64,000 nt of DNA from Psychroserpens ponticola (GTDB taxonomy: Bacteria > Bacteroidota > Bacteroidia > Flavobacteriales > Flavobacteriaceae), in the NCBI RefSeq assembly GCF_023556315.2, contig NZ_CP116221.1, forward strand, positions 2,491,001 through 2,555,000, in the 5' to 3' direction. The notes under the pieces were generated by a model that ran no database searches, was not told where the DNA came from, and was given only the letters and a program-made list of their open reading frames with translations. Of this stretch, positions 1-9,125 are shown one piece after another. The position numbers were made by a program, and so were the translations under genes. The first letter of the stretch is position 1. Each line of letters opens with the position of its first letter.

Positions 1-431
1 ATACCAAAATTTGGAGATATGATTTAGAATGTGAAGGTATTGCTAAACAAGGATCAAAACTTGTAAAAGTATGGTCGTATTCTAAAAACCCAAAACACGC
101 TATTTCTCGTGGAATGAAAAATGCAGTACACGGAATCATCTTCAAAGGTTTTGCTGGAGGAGGACAAGGTTGTACTCAATTTAGAGCTTTAGTAAATGAC
201 CCTTCGCTAGAAGAAAAACACAAAGAGTTTTTTGAAAGCTTTTTTGCTGATGGTGGAGCATATTTAAGATATGTTAGTTCTGCTACTGATGGCAATATTG
301 CTCCTGGTGATCGATTAAAAATAAGCAAACGAGAGTACAAAATTGGAATTGTTGTTAATGTATTAACCGACCAATTAAGAAGACTACTAGAAGAGAAAGG
401 TATTGTTAAGTCTCTAAACTCAGGATTTTAA
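1..431 (+). CDS. C-terminal part of an uncharacterised protein, cut by the window edge
   Basis: The reading frame is open from base 3 to the stop at 429-431 without an interruption, so the ATG at 114 is an internal methionine and the true start lies outside the window. About 142 residues are visible. They include a glycine-rich stretch (GFAGGGQGC), a charged region and a basic C-terminal part ending in NSGF. I do not recognise a named domain. The next gene starts 16 bases after the stop, and the following one 15 bases after that, so the three probably form one operon of envelope-associated proteins. The function is unknown, and the visible part shows no membrane segment. Confidence 0.8.
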   Translation, partial: TKIWRYDLECEGIAKQGSKLVKVWSYSKNPKHAISRGMKNAVHGIIFKGFAGGGQGCTQFRALVNDPSLEEKHKEFFESFFADGGAYLRYVSSATDGNIAPGDRLKISKREYKIGIVVNVLTDQLRRLLEEKGIVKSLNSGF

Positions 432-447
432 TTAAAAAATAATAAAA

Positions 448-1404
448 ATGAAATCATATAAATTATTTACCCTCATAACATTTACATTATTCTGTTTATT
501 GAGTTTTGGTCAAGCAAAGAAACCTACTCTAATGGTTGTTCCAAGTGATGTTTGGTGTAACCAAAATGGTTATATGCTAAATTTTGATAATCAAGGATCT
601 ACGATAAGAATTCCAGATTACAAAAGAGCATTTCAAGAAAATGCAGAAGTATTACAAGTCATTAGCCAAATTAATGGAATGATGGCAGAAAGAGGGTTCC
701 CTCTTAAAAATATGGAGTCTGCTATAAAAACTATGGAATCTAATGCTGTGGAAGATGCCTTAAGAAGCTCTAAAGATTCTGGAGCTTCAGTAAATGAAAG
801 TCCGATTGATGCCATCAAAAAAGCGGCTAAAGCAGATATTATTATTCAATTAACTTGGACCGTTAATAAAACTGGCCCTAAGAAATCTATAAATTTCAAT
901 CTTCAAGGATTAGATGCTTACACAGACAAACAAGTTGCAACAGCAACTGGAACTGGAGCACCTTCTTTTTCGGCTGAAACACCTGTACTACTTTCTGAAG
1001 CCGTAATTTCTCATATGGACAACTTCACCTTATCACTACAAGATCATTTTGATGACATGTTTGAAAATGGACGTGAAATTATTGTAAGAATCCAAACTTG
1101 GGATGATTGGGATGGTGATTTAGAAACTGAATTTGGTGGTGAAGATGAATTAGGATATGTTATTGAAGATTGGTTAGCTGACAATACGGTAAAAGGAAGA
1201 TTTAGCACTACAGATATCACAGAAACTATGGCACTATTTGAACAAGTAAGAATTCCATTATACAATGATAAAGGTAGAGCTATTGATGCTCGAAGATATG
1301 TAAGAGAATTAAGTAAGTATTTAAAAAATGCACCTTTTAATATTCCAAATAAATTAGTTATGAAAGGACTTGGAAGAGCAACCATAATACTTGGAAGTAA
1401 ATAA
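448..1404 (+). CDS. DUF6175-like exported protein
   Basis: A 318-residue protein with a Sec signal peptide (hydrophobic stretch at about residues 6-20, followed by FGQAKK), so it is predicted to be periplasmic or surface-exposed. The early motif around PSDVWCNQNGY and the alanine/methionine-rich helix that follows resemble DUF6175, a Bacteroidota family of unknown function. That assignment is from memory of the family and has not been searched. The central part (about residues 125-190) reads like the alpha/beta fold of CsgG-type periplasmic proteins, which is an inference. It lies in a tight operon between the truncated upstream gene and a second exported protein, with gaps of only 15-16 bases. 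No catalytic motif is visible. Confidence 0.75.
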   Translation: MKSYKLFTLITFTLFCLLSFGQAKKPTLMVVPSDVWCNQNGYMLNFDNQGSTIRIPDYKRAFQENAEVLQVISQINGMMAERGFPLKNMESAIKTMESNAVEDALRSSKDSGASVNESPIDAIKKAAKADIIIQLTWTVNKTGPKKSINFNLQGLDAYTDKQVATATGTGAPSFSAETPVLLSEAVISHMDNFTLSLQDHFDDMFENGREIIVRIQTWDDWDGDLETEFGGEDELGYVIEDWLADNTVKGRFSTTDITETMALFEQVRIPLYNDKGRAIDARRYVRELSKYLKNAPFNIPNKLVMKGLGRATIILGSK

Positions 1405-1419
1405 TAAAAAAACAAGACA

Positions 1420-2352
1420 ATGAAAAACGCTTTAGCAATATTATTTTGTTTCGCTTCAATTGTAGCAATTGGACAAAACAATGACTATGCAATCAACTTA
1501 GGAGCTTATGTTCCTGATCAAATTGAAAATGTACCAGCATCAGCAAAAAAGATGTTAATTAATAAACTCGGACAACTAGTTACGGCAAATGGCATAAGTG
1601 ACAATCAATACAATTCAAGGTTTATAATTACTCCTAATATTGTTGTTGCTACAAAAGAAATTATGCCAACAGCACCAGTAAAAGTAGTTCTTGTTTTAGA
1701 TGTTACTTTATACATAGGAGATGGAATCTCAGGAACATTATACGCTAGTGAAACATTTAATGTAAAAGGTGTTGGAACTACAGAAACAAAGGCTTATATG
1801 CAGGCATTAAAACGTCTTAAACCTAAAAATGAAGCGATGCAAGATTTTATCGCAAGAGGAAAAGATAAAATCATAGATTACTATAACACTAATTGTTCGC
1901 AAATACAAAAAGAGGCATCCATTCTTGAAAATTCTGGTCAGGTAGAAGAAGCATTAGGGCTAATGTTAGGCATACCAGCATCTAGTTCTTGTTTTGAAAA
2001 GTCAGAAAGAAAAACAAAAGCACTTTATATTAAAGCTGCTAATAGAGATTGTAAAATGAGACTTACAGAAGCTCAAGCTATTTGGAGTGCTAATCAAGAT
2101 ATAGAAGCAGCGAATGAAGCAGCAAGAATTTTATCTTCTGTATTACCTGAAGCAGAATGTTTTAGTCAAGTAAAAGCATTGTTTAGCAAAATTGAAACAA
2201 GAGCTAAAGAATTACAAGATAGAGATTGGAATTATAAACTTAAAGTTTTAGATGCAACTAAGTCCTATTACGATTCAGCTTTTGAAGTGAGTATGGCAAG
2301 AGCTAAAAACCAACCGAGTACAGTAATGTACAATGTTAGAGGTTGGTATTAA
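1420..2352 (+). CDS. Exported protein of unknown function, operon partner of the DUF6175-like gene
   Basis: A 310-residue protein with a clear signal peptide (MKNALAILFCFASIVAIGQ). The first half looks like a beta-rich domain (residues about 25-115). The second half is helical and contains paired cysteines near SSSCFEK and NRDCKMR, so a disulfide in the periplasm is plausible. The helical part resembles TPR-like packing but shows no canonical TPR signature. It is the last gene of the left-edge operon, since a strong terminator follows 18 bases after the stop. I do not recognise the family. The co-occurrence with a DUF6175-like protein suggests a shared envelope role, but this is inference. 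Confidence 0.7.
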   Translation: MKNALAILFCFASIVAIGQNNDYAINLGAYVPDQIENVPASAKKMLINKLGQLVTANGISDNQYNSRFIITPNIVVATKEIMPTAPVKVVLVLDVTLYIGDGISGTLYASETFNVKGVGTTETKAYMQALKRLKPKNEAMQDFIARGKDKIIDYYNTNCSQIQKEASILENSGQVEEALGLMLGIPASSSCFEKSERKTKALYIKAANRDCKMRLTEAQAIWSANQDIEAANEAARILSSVLPEAECFSQVKALFSKIETRAKELQDRDWNYKLKVLDATKSYYDSAFEVSMARAKNQPSTVMYNVRGWY

Positions 2353-2369
2353 TATTATTAACATATATT

Positions 2370-2402
2370 AAAAAAAAGCACTCTATTTGAGTGCTTTTTT
2401 TT
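2370..2402 (+). terminator. Rho-independent terminator of the left-edge operon
   Basis: A stem of GCACTC/GAGTGC flanked by A and T runs, a TATTT loop and a run of eight T follow the stop codon of the gene ending at 2352. The A-tract before and T-tract after extend the stem. Confidence 0.9.
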
Positions 2403-2547
2403 ATGTAATAGTTTTAATTCATTTTCTAATCTAACTTTTTTAACTTAAATTTAGAGTGCTGAAAATCAGATTTTTAAAAAATGAATATCTCCTCTTTTTT
2501 TTTAAACGTTTTTTCATTTTAACGAACGCTTCATAATAAATAAAATA

Positions 2548-4233
2548 ATGAAATCACTAAAAGTAATTTGTATTGCATTAGGCATAATTCTTTTTTCTTG
2601 TAAAGACAAAACGCCTAAGTCAAATCCTGCTTTAGCCACCATAGACTTAAAACGAGGTGATATTTTACTTTGTGGCAATCCTGAATTTGGAGATGTGAGT
2701 TTTGCTTTAGATTGTGAATATGATGTTCGTGAAACTTTTGATTTAGCTATTTCTCTACTACACTCTTTTGAATATGATGAAGCAGAGAAAGCATTTGTTA
2801 AAGTTATTGATGCCGATCCGGAATGTGCTATGGCATATTGGGGAGTTGCAATGAGTATTTATCATGAATTATGGGCTCCACCTGGACCAACAGAATTAAA
2901 TAAAGGATCTGTCCTTCTTGAAATAGCAGAATCTTTACCAAAATCAGAACGAGCAGAATTGTACATAAATGCCATAAGTGTTTTTTATGATGATTGGAAA
3001 AACAAAGACCATAAAACTCGAGAACTTTTATATGAAAAGAAAATGGAGCAAATATATAAGACTCAAACTGATGATACTGAAGCAGCCATATTTTATTCCT
3101 TAGCAATTACCTCAGCTGCTGATCCAAATGACAAAACATATGTTAATCAGAAAAAAGCTGGTACTATTTTACAAAAGCTTTTTAAAGAACAACCTAACCA
3201 TCCTGGAATTGCACATTATATAATTCATACTTATGATTATCCTGAAATTGCTAAATCAGCTTTAAATACGGCTAGACGTTATGCCGAAATTGCTCCAGCA
3301 TCTGCTCATGCACAACATATGCCTTCTCATATTTTTACAAGATTAGGGCTTTGGCAAGAATCTATAGATACCAATATAAATTCGGCTTCATCTGCTGTTT
3401 GCTATGCTGAAAGTCTAAATGCTAATGCCAATTGGGCTCAAGAGATTCATGCGATGGATTATCTCGTTTATGCCTATTTGCAACAAGGTAATAATAAAGA
3501 GGTTGAAGTTCAAAACGCATATCTGAAATCAATGAAAAAAATATTTCCTTTAAATCATTTTGCTGTAGCCTATACTGCAAATGCAATTCCAGCTCGAATT
3601 GCTTTAGAAAATAAACAATGGAAAAAAGCCGCAAACCTAGAACGCCCAAACATGGAATTTGATTGGGATAAATATCCATGGGCAAAATCAATACTGCATT
3701 TTTCTAGAGCTTTAGGCTCTGCACGTTCAGGAGACATTTCTTCTGCTGAAAAAGAACTAGAAACCCTTCAATTTTTACATAAAGAACTCCTTGAAATAAA
3801 GAATGCACAGGCTAAATACAAAGCTGGTCAAGTCCGTATTGAAATAAAAATCACAGAAGCTTGGATAAATCTAGCAAAAGGAAATAACGAGGAAGCTCTC
3901 GCTTTAATGAGAATGGCTTCAAAACTTGAAAGCGAAACTTCTAAACATCCTGTTACTCCTGGAGAAGTATTACCAGCAGATGAACTTCTTGGAGATATGC
4001 TCCTCATTTTAAATAAACCAGAAGAAGCACTAAAAGCTTATGAGATGAATTTAAAAGGACATCCAAATAGATTTAACGGGATTTATGGTGCTGCAATAGC
4101 TGAGAAACAATTAGGAAATTCAGAAAAGGCAACATCATATTTTAAGCAACTGATTGAGCTTTCAAAAAACGCAAATAGTACACGACCAGAACTTGATGAA
4201 GCTAAGAATTTTATAAATGTGACATCTATATAA
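2548..4233 (+). CDS. Tetratricopeptide-repeat lipoprotein
   Basis: A 561-residue protein starting with a lipoprotein signal (lipobox IILFSC, cysteine at about residue 18), so it is predicted to be anchored in an envelope membrane. TPR-type helix pairs are visible at about residues 70-105 (the unit with EAEKAFVKVIDADPECAMAYWG) and again near the C-terminus at about 485-545. The middle contains histidine-rich stretches (GIAHYIIHTYDY, HAQHMPSHIFTRLG) that are conserved-looking and could bind metal; this is inference. It is followed after 10 bases by a SCO-family gene, so the two are probably co-transcribed. That would link this TPR protein to copper or thiol handling in the periplasm, but no specific function is known to me. 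Confidence 0.8.
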   Translation: MKSLKVICIALGIILFSCKDKTPKSNPALATIDLKRGDILLCGNPEFGDVSFALDCEYDVRETFDLAISLLHSFEYDEAEKAFVKVIDADPECAMAYWGVAMSIYHELWAPPGPTELNKGSVLLEIAESLPKSERAELYINAISVFYDDWKNKDHKTRELLYEKKMEQIYKTQTDDTEAAIFYSLAITSAADPNDKTYVNQKKAGTILQKLFKEQPNHPGIAHYIIHTYDYPEIAKSALNTARRYAEIAPASAHAQHMPSHIFTRLGLWQESIDTNINSASSAVCYAESLNANANWAQEIHAMDYLVYAYLQQGNNKEVEVQNAYLKSMKKIFPLNHFAVAYTANAIPARIALENKQWKKAANLERPNMEFDWDKYPWAKSILHFSRALGSARSGDISSAEKELETLQFLHKELLEIKNAQAKYKAGQVRIEIKITEAWINLAKGNNEEALALMRMASKLESETSKHPVTPGEVLPADELLGDMLLILNKPEEALKAYEMNLKGHPNRFNGIYGAAIAEKQLGNSEKATSYFKQLIELSKNANSTRPELDEAKNFINVTSI

Positions 4234-4243
4234 TAATAGCCTT

Positions 4244-4885
4244 ATGAAAGCAAAAAAAACATTTCTGTTTTCATTTTTATGTCTTGCATTTTTAGGATTA
4301 TTCTCTTGTAACAATAGAAAGAATAACGTATTACCTATCTATAATCCAACTGACTTTAAATCCGAATTAGTAGATAAAAACCTTAGAAACAAATCGAAAA
4401 ATCATACCGTTTCAGATTTTGAGCTAATCAATCAAAATGGACAAATTATCACCCAAGATATTTACAAGGATAAAATATATGTAGCCGATTTCTTTTTCAC
4501 AACCTGTGGAACAATTTGCCCAATTATGACAAATAACATGAGGAAAATTCAAGAAGAGTTCATAAACGACAATGATATCATGCTTTTGTCATTATCTGTA
4601 CTTCCTGAAACAGATAATGTTGCTGTATTAAAGGAATATGCAAAAACAAAAGGTGTAATAAATGGCAAATGGAATGTAACCACTGGTGACAAAAAGCATA
4701 TATATGAACTCGCTCGACAAAGCTACTTTGCAGTTGTAAAACAAGGCGACAGACAACAAGATTTTATTCATACACCCAACTTTATTTTAATTGACAAGGA
4801 AAAACAAATTCGTGGTATTTATGATGGCACAAAAGATGAAGACATCAAACGTATTATAGAAGATATCCATATTTTAAAAAACTAG
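4244..4885 (+). CDS. SCO family lipoprotein (SCO1/SenC type)
   Basis: SCO proteins have a thioredoxin-like fold; they deliver copper to the CuA site of cytochrome c oxidase or act as thiol-disulfide reductants. This one has 213 residues with a lipobox ending at C22. It carries the CxxxC copper/thiol motif at C88 and C92 within FFFTTCGTICP, and the third ligand histidine at H176 in FIHTPNF. All three canonical ligands are therefore present. It follows the TPR lipoprotein by 10 bases and is likely in the same operon. A paralogue lies at 37369-38040. No cytochrome oxidase gene is in the window, so its client is unknown. Confidence 0.92.
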   Translation: MKAKKTFLFSFLCLAFLGLFSCNNRKNNVLPIYNPTDFKSELVDKNLRNKSKNHTVSDFELINQNGQIITQDIYKDKIYVADFFFTTCGTICPIMTNNMRKIQEEFINDNDIMLLSLSVLPETDNVAVLKEYAKTKGVINGKWNVTTGDKKHIYELARQSYFAVVKQGDRQQDFIHTPNFILIDKEKQIRGIYDGTKDEDIKRIIEDIHILKN

Positions 4886-4929
4886 AAGATATCTTTTAAT
4901 TACAAGCTTAATTCTTTCGACAAATCATT

Positions 4930-4937
4930 TATCTTTG
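4930..4937 (+). promoter_or_regulatory. Probable -7 promoter box of rmuC
   Basis: TATCTTTG matches the Bacteroidetes -7 consensus TAnnTTTG and lies 20 bases before the start codon at 4958. No clear TTG -33 element is visible at the usual spacing. Confidence 0.4.
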
Positions 4938-4957
4938 AGTAAATTTCTATTCCTTTT

Positions 4958-6280
4958 ATGAACGACAGCATTATTCTCATTTTAGCCATTCTTATTTCTG
5001 CAGCTATTGGAGCTTATTTAGGCATGCTTTTTATTAAACTTAAAAGTAAAAGCGAACAAAGCACATTACAAGAACGTCAAAATCAAATGTCGTCAACCAT
5101 TGAAGACTTAAAACAAAATCTATCAAAATTAGAAACGGATCGTGAAGAGATCAGACGTGAAAAAGAATTTCTAAATACTGAATTAACAAGAAAAAACACA
5201 GAATATGACAACCTTCAGCAACAAAATTTAAAACGTGATGAAGAATTAGAAGAACGTCAAGAGCAATTAAGAAAAGACTTTGAATTACTTGCAACAAAAA
5301 TACTTGATGAAAAATCTGAAAAATTCACCCTTCAAAATAAAGAAAATATCAAAAATATTTTAAATCCGTTACAGGAGAAAATTCAAATTTTTGAGAAAAA
5401 AGTAGATGATACACAAAAAGAAAGTATCAGTATGCATTCTGCTTTAAAAGAACAACTACTTGGTTTAAAAGACCTTAATCAACAAATGACAAAAGAAGCC
5501 ACCAACCTAACAAAAGCATTGAAAGGCGATAGTAAAATGCAAGGAAATTGGGGCGAATTGGTGTTAGAACGTGTACTTGAAAAATCTGGATTAGAAAAAG
5601 ATAGAGAATATTTCGTACAGCAGAGTTTTACTTTGGCTGACGGAACTCGTGTGCTTCCAGATGTGGTTTTACACCTTCCTGATAGTAAGAAAATGATCAT
5701 TGACAGTAAAGTCTCTTTAACGGATTATGAACGGTTTGTAAATGCTGAAGATGAAGACAGAAACACCTTTTTAAAAGCACATATTAATTCCATAAAAAAA
5801 CATGTCGATCAGCTATCAGAAAAAAATTATCAAGATTTGTATGATATAGAATCTCCAGATTTTGTATTATTATTTATTCCTATAGAACCTGCTTTTGCAG
5901 TAGCAATTAATGAAGACAACACTTTATATAATAAAGCGTTTGAGCAAAATATCGTTATTGTTACACCTTCTACTCTACTCGCTACACTTCGTACTATTGA
6001 TACGATGTGGAATAATGAAAAACAACAGCGAAATGCTATTGAAATCGCTAGACAAGCTGGCGCGCTTTACGATAAATTTGAAGGTCTAGTGAAAGATTTA
6101 ACAGGTGTTGGAAAAAAGATTGATGATGCTAAAAAAGACTACTCTTCTGCAATGAATAAACTAGTTGAAGGTCGAGGTAACCTAATTACCAGTGTTGAGA
6201 AACTCAAAAAAATGGGTGCTAAAGCTAAAAAATCTTTACCTGATGCGATTATCAAACGTGCACAAGATGATGACGAATAA
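4958..6280 (+). CDS. rmuC: DNA recombination protein RmuC homologue
   Basis: RmuC proteins carry a predicted restriction-endonuclease-like fold and limit recombination between inverted repeats. This 440-residue protein begins with one membrane-anchoring segment (about residues 4-26). A long charged coiled coil follows to about residue 150. The RmuC core then starts at the typical GNWGELVLERVLEKSGL motif (near residue 196), with DGTRVLPDVVLHLPD and IIDSKVSLTDYERF further on. The length and domain order are usual for the family. The gene has its own probable promoter box and is followed 8 bases later by a thioesterase gene, probably co-transcribed. Confidence 0.93.
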   Translation: MNDSIILILAILISAAIGAYLGMLFIKLKSKSEQSTLQERQNQMSSTIEDLKQNLSKLETDREEIRREKEFLNTELTRKNTEYDNLQQQNLKRDEELEERQEQLRKDFELLATKILDEKSEKFTLQNKENIKNILNPLQEKIQIFEKKVDDTQKESISMHSALKEQLLGLKDLNQQMTKEATNLTKALKGDSKMQGNWGELVLERVLEKSGLEKDREYFVQQSFTLADGTRVLPDVVLHLPDSKKMIIDSKVSLTDYERFVNAEDEDRNTFLKAHINSIKKHVDQLSEKNYQDLYDIESPDFVLLFIPIEPAFAVAINEDNTLYNKAFEQNIVIVTPSTLLATLRTIDTMWNNEKQQRNAIEIARQAGALYDKFEGLVKDLTGVGKKIDDAKKDYSSAMNKLVEGRGNLITSVEKLKKMGAKAKKSLPDAIIKRAQDDDE

Positions 6281-6288
6281 CATTGCTT

Positions 6289-6840
6289 ATGAATTATAAA
6301 ACTATAGATTCTTCAAGAATCAGCATGTCGCAATTAATGCAGCCTTCACATTCCAATTTTAGTGGTAAAATTCATGGTGGTTACATTTTAAACTTGATGG
6401 ATCAGATTGCATTTGCTTGTGCTTCGAAACATTCAGAGACGTATTGCGTCACTGCTTCTGTAGATACTGTAGATTTTCTAAATCCGATTGAAATTGGAGA
6501 TTTAGTCACCATGAAAGCCTCTGTAAATTGTGTTGGACATACATCTATAGTTGTCGGAATTCGTGTAGAATCTGAAAATATTAGAACAGGAAAAATGAAA
6601 CATTGTAATTCCTCTTATTTCACAATGGTAGCAAAAAATGACCTTGGAAATTCTGTTGAAGTTCCTGGCTTAATTATCAACGATAAAACAGAAATAAAAC
6701 GTTTCTTAAAAGCTTTAAAGCGAAAAGAAACTAAAGAATCTAGACAATCTGAATTTAATAGTGAAGACTTTAGTCACACAGATTATTTAGAAGAATTAAA
6801 ATCATACCGAGTTAAGATTGAGCTTCCAGATAACTATTAA
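6289..6840 (+). CDS. Acyl-CoA thioesterase, hotdog fold
   Basis: It hydrolyses acyl-CoA to free acid and CoA. The 183-residue protein has the hotdog-helix signature of the YciA/acyl-CoA hydrolase group, HGGYILNLMDQIAFACA, followed by the strand TASVDTVDFLNPIEIGD. I chose the ATG at 6289; a TTG two codons upstream (6283) is also in frame but needs no special support. The gene follows rmuC closely. Its stop overlaps the convergent TonB-receptor stop by four bases (6837-6840), so no room remains for a terminator between them. Substrate chain length cannot be read from the sequence. Confidence 0.88.
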   Translation: MNYKTIDSSRISMSQLMQPSHSNFSGKIHGGYILNLMDQIAFACASKHSETYCVTASVDTVDFLNPIEIGDLVTMKASVNCVGHTSIVVGIRVESENIRTGKMKHCNSSYFTMVAKNDLGNSVEVPGLIINDKTEIKRFLKALKRKETKESRQSEFNSEDFSHTDYLEELKSYRVKIELPDNY

Positions 6841-9125
6841 AAGTGAATGCGTAAAACAGCATTTGGAGTAAAACCTAATGAGTTTTGCAAAGTTACATTA
6901 ACCATTCCATTGTTTACGCGATAAAATTTATTAATCTCATTTGTTTTGTCAAATACATTCCAAATAGAAACTCCTAAATCTGCTTTCGTTTTTCCGAGTT
7001 TAAAATCATAAAGCATAGAAATATCAACCCTTAAATAATCTTCTAAATTACTAGAATTGGTGATTTCGTAATTAATGTCATCATTGACAATTTCTTTTCC
7101 AGAAATGGGCTGCGTTGTTGGTTTTCCTAAGTGCCAATTAAATCCTGCAGAAAGTTTTAAGCGTTCAAGCGCATATACTGCACCAAAAGTCACTGTATGT
7201 TTGACATCAAAATTACTTGGAAACATTTGTTCTGATAACGATGAAAACTCATAATTACTTTTCATGAACGAATAACTTAACCACGTATTTAACTTTTGAA
7301 TTTCCTTACGCAATATAAAATCTAACCCTTTAGCGTCGTAATTACCTATTCGCTTCACAAATTCATATTGATTTTGAAATCCTTGACTTTGTGTTGTAAT
7401 TCCATTAACATATTTATAATAGCCTTCTAAATTTACTAGCCATCCTTTCTTATTATAACTTAAACCAACAGAAATTTGTTTGCTCCTAATGACAGGAATA
7501 TCTGTATCATTAGATAATTGCCATCTTCTTTTTTCGATACCCAAGAAATCATTTTGAAAATTAATTACTTGAGACGTATTTTGATGTTTAAATTCTCCCA
7601 AAACATCTAACGAAAAATCATCCAAAAATTGATGTGTTAATGCAAATCTAGGCTCAAGAATATGCTTACTAAATTTGCCAAGATAGTTGTATCTCAATCC
7701 AAAATTCAAGTTTGTATTATTGTCTAAAGTTTTATATTTTAATTGAGTAAACAAACCATGAGTCGTTAAGACTTCAGACACTAAGGATTTAAAACGTGGA
7801 TTATCAACGTCGTCAAGATTAGTGATTTTAGTTTCCACAAAATGATAACCATTTAATAGCTGAATATTTTCATTTACCTTGTAATTAGCTCTAAACTTTA
7901 TGCTTGTTTCAGATACGATGTTTTCCTGTTGAAAACGTTGCTGATCTATAATATTAGCATTAATTGCTTTAAGCTTATAATCGGTTTCATAAACCTCAAA
8001 TCCAGATTGCCATTTATCATTCCAAATGCGGTTGTATTGAATGGCTCCAGCAATACTATGTTGACTCAAGCTACTTTGACGAGATGTTTCTAATTGATTG
8101 ATAATTGAGTTTTCATTAAATCGAAGTTCATTATAAGTGTTCAGAAAATTAACACGAAGTTGATCTTTATCAGAAATGTCATAAATCCAACGTAATGACG
8201 TATCATAAAAATCAAATTCTTGATTAGAATTAATAATGTCATTAGCATTCATTTCAACTTCTGTGTCTTGTGAAATGCGATTAAAAAAATTCGTATATGT
8301 TGGCGTTTCAAAAAAATCACTAATCGATTTTCGAGCAGCGACTTGGAGTGATGATTTTTCACTTAAAGGTACATCAGTAAAACCGTTAGCATCAATAAAA
8401 TTCACACCTAAACTCCCTTTAAATTCAGTATTGATATTTGAACTTGTTTCCATAGAAATAGTTCCAGACACACCATCAGTTAATGAAACGTCAGTTCCGT
8501 TTTTAACAACATTTACTTGATGTGTAATTTGAGGGTTAAACATTGAAATCAATCCGAAGAAATGTCCAGATTGATACATTTTAATTCCATCCCAAAGTAT
8601 GAGGTTTTGGTCGTGAGTACCAGCTCTAATATTAATATCTGAAACGGTTTCGTTAATACTTTGAATTCCTGGAAAAGCTTGTACAGCTTGTAAAACATCA
8701 GTATCAATTAAACCTGGAAGGATATCAAACTGTGTAAAATCTATCTCGTAAGAACCATTCTTTAGTTTATTTATGCCTTTAATAATGTATTTGGATAAAA
8801 TGACTTCAGATAAATGTTGCAGCTCAAAAGTTTTACTTTTAGAACGAACCAAAATGAAAGTCCCATCTAAATTTTTAAATGAAAACAACGTATTCCTTTC
8901 TAAATACAATAGCACATCTTCTAATGACAATTCTTTAGTTGGAGGAACAATTGTAATGCCTTCAAGTGAATCTTCAGCAAAATTAAATTGAATGTTATAC
9001 TGTTTTTGAAGTGTTACAAACACCTCTATTAATAGCAGTTTAGATGAAGTCTCTTGAGCATTAATTCCAAAAGAGAAAAGAAAAAGAATAAAACATAAAA
9101 CATATAGTTTATTTTTTATCTCCAT
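6837..9125 (-). CDS. TonB-dependent receptor with secretin/TonB N-terminal (STN) domain
   Basis: An outer-membrane transporter of 762 residues. After a signal peptide (cleavage after FGINAQ) comes an STN signalling domain (about residues 28-110), as in FecA-type receptors that talk to an anti-sigma factor. Next are the plug domain (about 130-240, including DINIRAGTHDQNLILWDG) and a beta-barrel that ends in a C-terminal aromatic-type strand (AVLRIHF). No carboxypeptidase-like domain is present. The gene start overlaps the end of the FecR-like gene by 17 bases. With the ECF sigma gene this makes a complete FecI/FecR/FecA-type unit. The ligand (siderophore, glycan or peptide) is not predictable. 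No SusD homologue follows, which argues against a polysaccharide locus. Confidence 0.92.
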   Translation of the reverse strand: MEIKNKLYVLCFILFLFSFGINAQETSSKLLLIEVFVTLQKQYNIQFNFAEDSLEGITIVPPTKELSLEDVLLYLERNTLFSFKNLDGTFILVRSKSKTFELQHLSEVILSKYIIKGINKLKNGSYEIDFTQFDILPGLIDTDVLQAVQAFPGIQSINETVSDINIRAGTHDQNLILWDGIKMYQSGHFFGLISMFNPQITHQVNVVKNGTDVSLTDGVSGTISMETSSNINTEFKGSLGVNFIDANGFTDVPLSEKSSLQVAARKSISDFFETPTYTNFFNRISQDTEVEMNANDIINSNQEFDFYDTSLRWIYDISDKDQLRVNFLNTYNELRFNENSIINQLETSRQSSLSQHSIAGAIQYNRIWNDKWQSGFEVYETDYKLKAINANIIDQQRFQQENIVSETSIKFRANYKVNENIQLLNGYHFVETKITNLDDVDNPRFKSLVSEVLTTHGLFTQLKYKTLDNNTNLNFGLRYNYLGKFSKHILEPRFALTHQFLDDFSLDVLGEFKHQNTSQVINFQNDFLGIEKRRWQLSNDTDIPVIRSKQISVGLSYNKKGWLVNLEGYYKYVNGITTQSQGFQNQYEFVKRIGNYDAKGLDFILRKEIQKLNTWLSYSFMKSNYEFSSLSEQMFPSNFDVKHTVTFGAVYALERLKLSAGFNWHLGKPTTQPISGKEIVNDDINYEITNSSNLEDYLRVDISMLYDFKLGKTKADLGVSIWNVFDKTNEINKFYRVNNGMVNVTLQNSLGFTPNAVLRIHF

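Noticed and set aside
1044-1481. 145-codon minus-strand open frame
   Set aside because: It spans the ends of two plus-strand genes with signal peptides and shows composition typical of an antisense shadow.
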